A DNA stretch of 64,000 nt from Sanguinoderma infundibulare (Eukaryota; Basidiomycota; Agaricomycetes; Polyporales; Polyporaceae), in contig JAVLRN010000002.1 in NCBI GenBank assembly GCA_032821775.1, forward strand, positions 2,852,001 to 2,916,000. The letters run 5' to 3'. The notes under the pieces were generated by a model. It had not been told where the DNA came from and ran no database searches. It saw only the letters and a program-made list of their open reading frames with translations. A program made the position numbers and the translations under genes. Shown here piece after piece: positions 59,219 to 64,000 of this stretch (within the stretch, counting starts at the first letter, position 1; the number at the start of each line of letters is the position of its first letter).

Positions 59219-62200
59219 ATGTCCAGGCCCGGTTCTCATCGTCCCACCGGGCGATCCCCATCAGCAAGTCCTGCACGGGCCCCACCAGCAAGTACATTGG
59301 GGCCGACTGCCAGCCCTCAATCAGTGAGTGTTGCCGTGCCGGGGAGATATCAACTATCCCCACGAAGACCGGTGCCAGCGGGCGATACTAGCGCTGGCAC
59401 CATATGGGCATCAATGCCCATGCCGGTTCAATCAACACCAGCACATCGGAGCATTCGTCCATCACCGCTGGCGAGTGTTCCTCCCATGGATCCTATTCAA
59501 GAACATTCCCCTGCAATAGGGCCCAACATTACGGTTGCACGAGGACGACAATCGCATTCGGGGTCGCAACCAACTCAGAGTGTGAACCCACAATCTACTA
59601 CTGCTTCAAGAAATTCCCCTGCACAATTGCCAAAAGTCAATATGTCATATCAATGATTCGGCCAAGCATTGATGGGCGTACTGTCATTCGCTCAACGAAA
59701 TATCGATCGTGCCACTGAAATGACCGAAGACGAACTTATGGAGGAACTAGCAGGTACCCTGGACATGGCCGGACTACACACCCCGGTAGTTGCTATGCGA
59801 AGAATGAGGGCGATGGTTCAGCAAGACCAACTTATTACTGTCGCCGAACAAGCTGCTGACCATGAAGAAGCCGAGGTCGCTGATTTAGTAGGAATGGGCA
59901 TGTCTAATGCCACCTCCGCCATTCTCGATGAGGCACCCCTCACCAATGATGATGGGGTTTCCTATCTCGATGAAGACCCTCCATACGACGAGTTACAACT
60001 GCAACCTGAAACGTCTCACCAGGCGTTTCATACATCGTCACACAACTCACCTCGGTTGTCGGCCCTTGGCCTCAATCTCGAAGGAATACATCCGGTAATT
60101 GACAAAGGGAAGAGACGAACTACGGTCGAAGATGAACATGCAGAAATGGTTCGGAATATTGATCAGGCATTAGGACAAAATTGACACAACCGACCTCAAC
60201 CACCGGTAGCACCTTTCCCGGCCGGATATGACGAACTGGGACCATCAGGTGTGCGACTGCACACTGCTTCAGGCAATTTAGTGAACTTCCCGTCCAATCA
60301 TGACAAGCAAAACATGGACAGGTACCAAGGATTACCTCAAGGGCAGACCGGACGTCAACAATTGCGTCCTCAGAGCGCGACCCCAGCAAGGCCTCAAGGT
60401 ATACCCAAGCAAAAAGTGGCAACAGCACCGAATCAACCGTCAGATGATTCGTCCAGTTCGTTGTCTGACGAAGTACTATCTCCTTCCAATTGGAAGGAGG
60501 ACACGTCACCGAGACAGGACACTTCACTGCACCTCTCCCAGAAACCGGCAAAGGATGATTCCAAGGGAACTAGCATTTCAGAAGACAGGCCGAGGACTTC
60601 GTACCTGGAGTTTTTGCGAAGACATTCACGTCACAGCGTTCATTTTCCAACATCAGCAGAGTATGCAAACGCATTATCAGATGAAGCATTAGACTCGGAA
60701 CCAGTACATACTGCAAACGCCAACCCAAGTTCAATCAGTACTGATATGCGAAGACAGCATCAACGGTCATCCTATCGGGCGAACATCAATGCTCCTACCA
60801 CTTCATTACCTCAGTACATGTTACCAGTAGCACCTGTAATCCATACTCCTGCAGCCGCGGGACCATCCAACCGCGTACCTGTCACAGCGGGATTAGCCTC
60901 TGTACGATTACCTGTCTCCACCGGTCAACCGATCGCAACTCAAATACCAACAAGAATGGCCAATGTGTTAAGTCAGATGGGCATAGATCCCGGAAATCTT
61001 CAGGATCATATGGGCATCGCGCAAATCGTCAACCTCTTCAATGCTTGTCTAAAAGATGATGCCACAGAAGCACCTCCTACGTTCTTGAAGTATAGCAAGT
61101 TGATACCACCCGCAAAATACGATGGAAAAGACGATAATGAAGCATTTACTCTCTGGCTTGAAAATGTCTTACGCTACTTCGACATGCTTCGTATCCGAGG
61201 CCCCAAACACGAAGCAACTCGTATCAATATAACAGTTTCGTATTTAGAAGGATGGGCAGCTACTTGGTACCAACGAGTCATCACCATGGCCACTAGTGGT
61301 ACTCCTAGTTGGTCTTCATATCTGGAGGCAATCATAGGGTTGTATCGACGCTTCATTCGAACGGACCCGTTCGAAGAAGCTCAAGCAGAATGGAAAAGAT
61401 TACGGTTCGACGCAGGAAATAACGGTGTTACCAAATTATACGACTGTATGATTTATATCGCCGAATGGATGTATCAACCCCCAAGTGAACAAGAGATGAT
61501 CACGAGGTTCTTGGAAACGATCCCTCAACACCTTGAGGAAGAATTGGTGATCACTCGGGGATTCCACATTCACAGGAATTCTTACCAAGAATTCGTCACC
61601 GCTGCTCGAGAAATTGAGGATGCGGCCTACAACATGTGCCATCGACGAGGAGTATCAAAATGTACGGGTCGTATATTGGGAACAGTATCAGACAAAACGC
61701 TGCCTACAACAGCACAGCGGTCATTGTCGACATCCAAGGGTTTTCGAAAACAATCAAATAACAAGGCACAATCGTTCTCAAGCAAAGGATGGCAACCGCC
61801 ATCCAATAGACCATCATATGAACCTCACAGTGCATCATCAGCTCAGTCGTCGCAACCTCACCAGGTTGCCGAACCATCCAAGCCTACGGCAGTCACGTCG
61901 AAATCGATCAAATTAGGGATACCTTCGAAGATAGGAGCAGCCAGCACTCCAGAACCGAAGAGGACCGGGGTATGTTTCGCGTGCAACCAACTGGGGCATT
62001 ACAAGAACGACCTGGCCTGTCCCATGTACAAGCAAACGCGGAAGGTGTTCCTCAAAGCGGTACAAACCTTAGTCAATGCACAACTAGAATCGGATGATGG
62101 ACATGATGCAGACTCGGAAGACGACGACGAGCAGCCTAATATGACTGCTCATTCAGGAGCCAAACTGGAAACAGATGCACCACATTCCAATTATGAGCAC

Positions 62201-64000
62201 GAAATGGTCAGTCTCTACCGAGACTCGGATTCGGATTCGGACGAACAATTGCAGGCCATGCACATCACACATACAGCATGGGAGGAAGACCAGGATATCG
62301 AGGAAGCTGAACAGATACTTTACAATGTGCACAAACGTATTACACAATCATTCGCCCTCAACATGGAATTACCTCCACGAGCAATGGGCCAAGCGTGGTT
62401 ACACGACCCACATGGTCGTGTACTTTCCGATCCGAAGTTCCAACCAGAACACCATCAAGAACGTCATCGACTGCTGTGCGCAGAAGTATCGTACAATGGA
62501 ATACCGGTGTATACGTTGTTTGACAGCGGGTGCTCTACAGACATGGGAGCACCCAGCTATGCGTATATCACCAAGGCGGATTGAGTTAAGCTTGATAAAC
62601 CTATCGGGTTACAACTCAGAACACGTGGTAGTCGTTCCAACATCAATAACGGCATGAGAGGCACACTATCGGTCGGACCGGTCACAGACAACAACTATTA
62701 TATGGATGTTGTTGATATCAACTGATACGACATGATCCTCGGCACACCATTCTTCGCGGCCCACAACGTAATCCTCAACTTCAAAGATCGCACCATTACG
62801 GTCGATGGAGTCAAGATCATGGCATATGACCCACTCGAGGAGACAGAGCTTTTGCGAATGCGCTCAGCCGAGTGCAAGAAACACCTCGCTCATCATCTCC
62901 TCTCGTCATCATCATCAAAATACTAGAACAATGCAGCGGAGACTTTAGCATCGAAGCCTCCCCATCTCCGCAATGTGCAATATAAGGAGTCTTCAGGAGG
63001 GGAGGGAAACGGCTCACAAGCCACGTCAGCGAGATCAGTTGTTAAGAAACCGCCTAATCAGATGGTATTCGATACAATTGAGTATACCATCCCTGAACGA
63101 CATCAAGGACGCAAATCGAACATACGTATGCCACGAATAGCAGAACAACTCGACCCAATTCGACATTCGTCCAAAGAACCCAAGCGGGACTCATTGGGAC
63201 GACTAGACCCTTTTGGGTTGAACGAATTCTTCTACCATGTAATTAAAGAATGTATGGATGACAAATAAATTCGTTGTACGCACCGCGAGCCTGTCGAACC
63301 CGACAGTGAAGAAGAACACCTGCAACAACTCCGGGACAACTGGTACATGCAGTGCGAGGACATTATGCGCTCGCCGCCTGATGGGCTACCGCCTTGGCGA
63401 GTGGTAAATCACCGCATACTGCTGATCGATAGCAACAAGCAATACAAGTACCGATTACCGAAATGTCTGGAAGCAGTCGAGGAACAATTAGTAGCCAAAA
63501 TCAAACAGTACATGGACGCGTCGTGGTGGTGCCCCGCCCCGGCGACTCAAGCAGCACCGCTGCTGTGTGTGTACAAGAAGGATGGCAAGCTACGAGCTGT
63601 AGTGGATGCAAGACAGAGAAACGACAACACTATCAAGGACGTCACTCCGCTTCCTGACCAGGATTGGATATGTATGGACATTGCTCGAGCAAAATACAGG
63701 TCAAAAATTGATCTGTCCGATGCATACGAGCAAGTGAGAATTGTCGATGAAGATGTGGCTAAAACCGCGTTCACTACACCTTTCGGAACATTCTTCAGTC
63801 TCATTATGCAGCAAGGGGATTGTAACGCACCCGCTACATTCCAACGGCTCATGACAGAGATTTTCCGGGACTTCATCGGTTGCTTTGTACACGTTTATTT
63901 GGATGACATTTTCATGTACTCGGACTCCATACAAGATCACGAACAACATCTCAACATGGTATTTCAGAAGTTACGCGAAGCCAAGCTATACATAAGTCGC
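59219..64000 (+). pseudogene. Gag-Pol of the gypsy element, single frame with in-frame stops
   Basis: One reading frame runs from the ATG at 59219 to the window end with no frameshift, but is closed by stops at 59654 (TGA), 60182 (TGA), 62582 (TGA), 62723 (TGA), 62924 (TAG) and 63266 (TAA). Gag proper has the capsid-like block FTLWLENVLRYFDMLR...AATWYQR and a zinc knuckle CFACNQLGHYKNDLAC (about 61976). An aspartic protease motif LFDSGCSTDMG lies near 62518, with MILGTPFF further on. Reverse transcriptase begins about 63430, with KIDLSDAYEQ, FGTFFSLIMQQG and YLDD. With this many stops it cannot make its own polyprotein. Confidence 0.85.

Larger units (their letters stand above)
58937..64000 (+). 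mobile_element. Ty3/gypsy LTR retrotransposon, 5' part, decayed
   Basis: Gag, protease and reverse transcriptase appear in that order on one strand; RNase H and integrase would lie beyond the window. The order and the RT motif VYLDDIF place it in Ty3/gypsy (Metaviridae-type). The codon and base use are more AT-rich than the neighbouring genes. The left end is uncertain and depends on the putative LTR. Confidence 0.85.

Noticed and set aside
32060..64000. CRISPR arrays, bacterial operons, riboswitches
   Set aside because: The window is eukaryotic and no regularly spaced short repeats or such elements were seen.

Overview
This window is nuclear DNA from a filamentous basidiomycete. Genes are intron-dense with mostly 45-70 nt GT-AG introns, and several families are typical of wood- and litter-inhabiting Agaricomycetes (DUF6533 and DUF6593 proteins, basidiomycete BTB and F-box proteins, many cytochrome P450s). 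A polypore-like fungus is my inference; no species was recognised. Almost no gene here is a single ORF, so the models below were rebuilt exon by exon from splice sites, reading phase and comparison between paralogs.

Layout. 0-8 kb: the 3' end of a mitochondrial Rrg9-like gene, a BTB protein, a flavin monooxygenase and a PHD-chromodomain protein. 9-19.3 kb: a duplicated block with a DUF6533 membrane protein, two tandem P450s on the opposite strand (the second has lost its haem cysteine) and a second DUF6533 protein with an almost identical exon plan. 19.6-24 kb: three tandem copies of an unrecognised four-exon gene. 25-30.6 kb: an aryl-alcohol-dehydrogenase-type aldo-keto reductase, a FYVE/RING ubiquitin ligase resembling RNF34/rififylin, and a DUF6593 protein. 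32 kb: an initiator tRNA-Met. 32.4-38 kb: two tandem P450s encoding proteins of equal predicted length. 39-47 kb: an F-box protein, a secreted type-B carboxylesterase and a fifth P450. 49-53.3 kb: a PAQR (adiponectin-receptor/Izh-like) receptor containing a 1.8 kb intron with a perfect hairpin. 54-58 kb: a KEN-box protein and the mRNA-export adaptor ALY/Yra1. 59-64 kb: a decayed Ty3/gypsy retrotransposon running off the window edge.

How the parts relate. The middle of the window is rich in oxidative enzymes (five P450 loci, FMO, AKR) plus an esterase, and much of it arose by local duplication. This fits a fast-evolving detoxification or specialised-metabolism neighbourhood. No backbone synthase (PKS, NRPS, terpene synthase) was seen, so I do not call it a biosynthetic cluster. 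Housekeeping genes (ALY/Yra1, PAQR, Rrg9-like, initiator tRNA) lie mostly at the flanks. The best candidates for undescribed biology are the three-copy unknown gene family, the conserved 8-nt microexon of the DUF6533 pair, and the giant PAQR intron.
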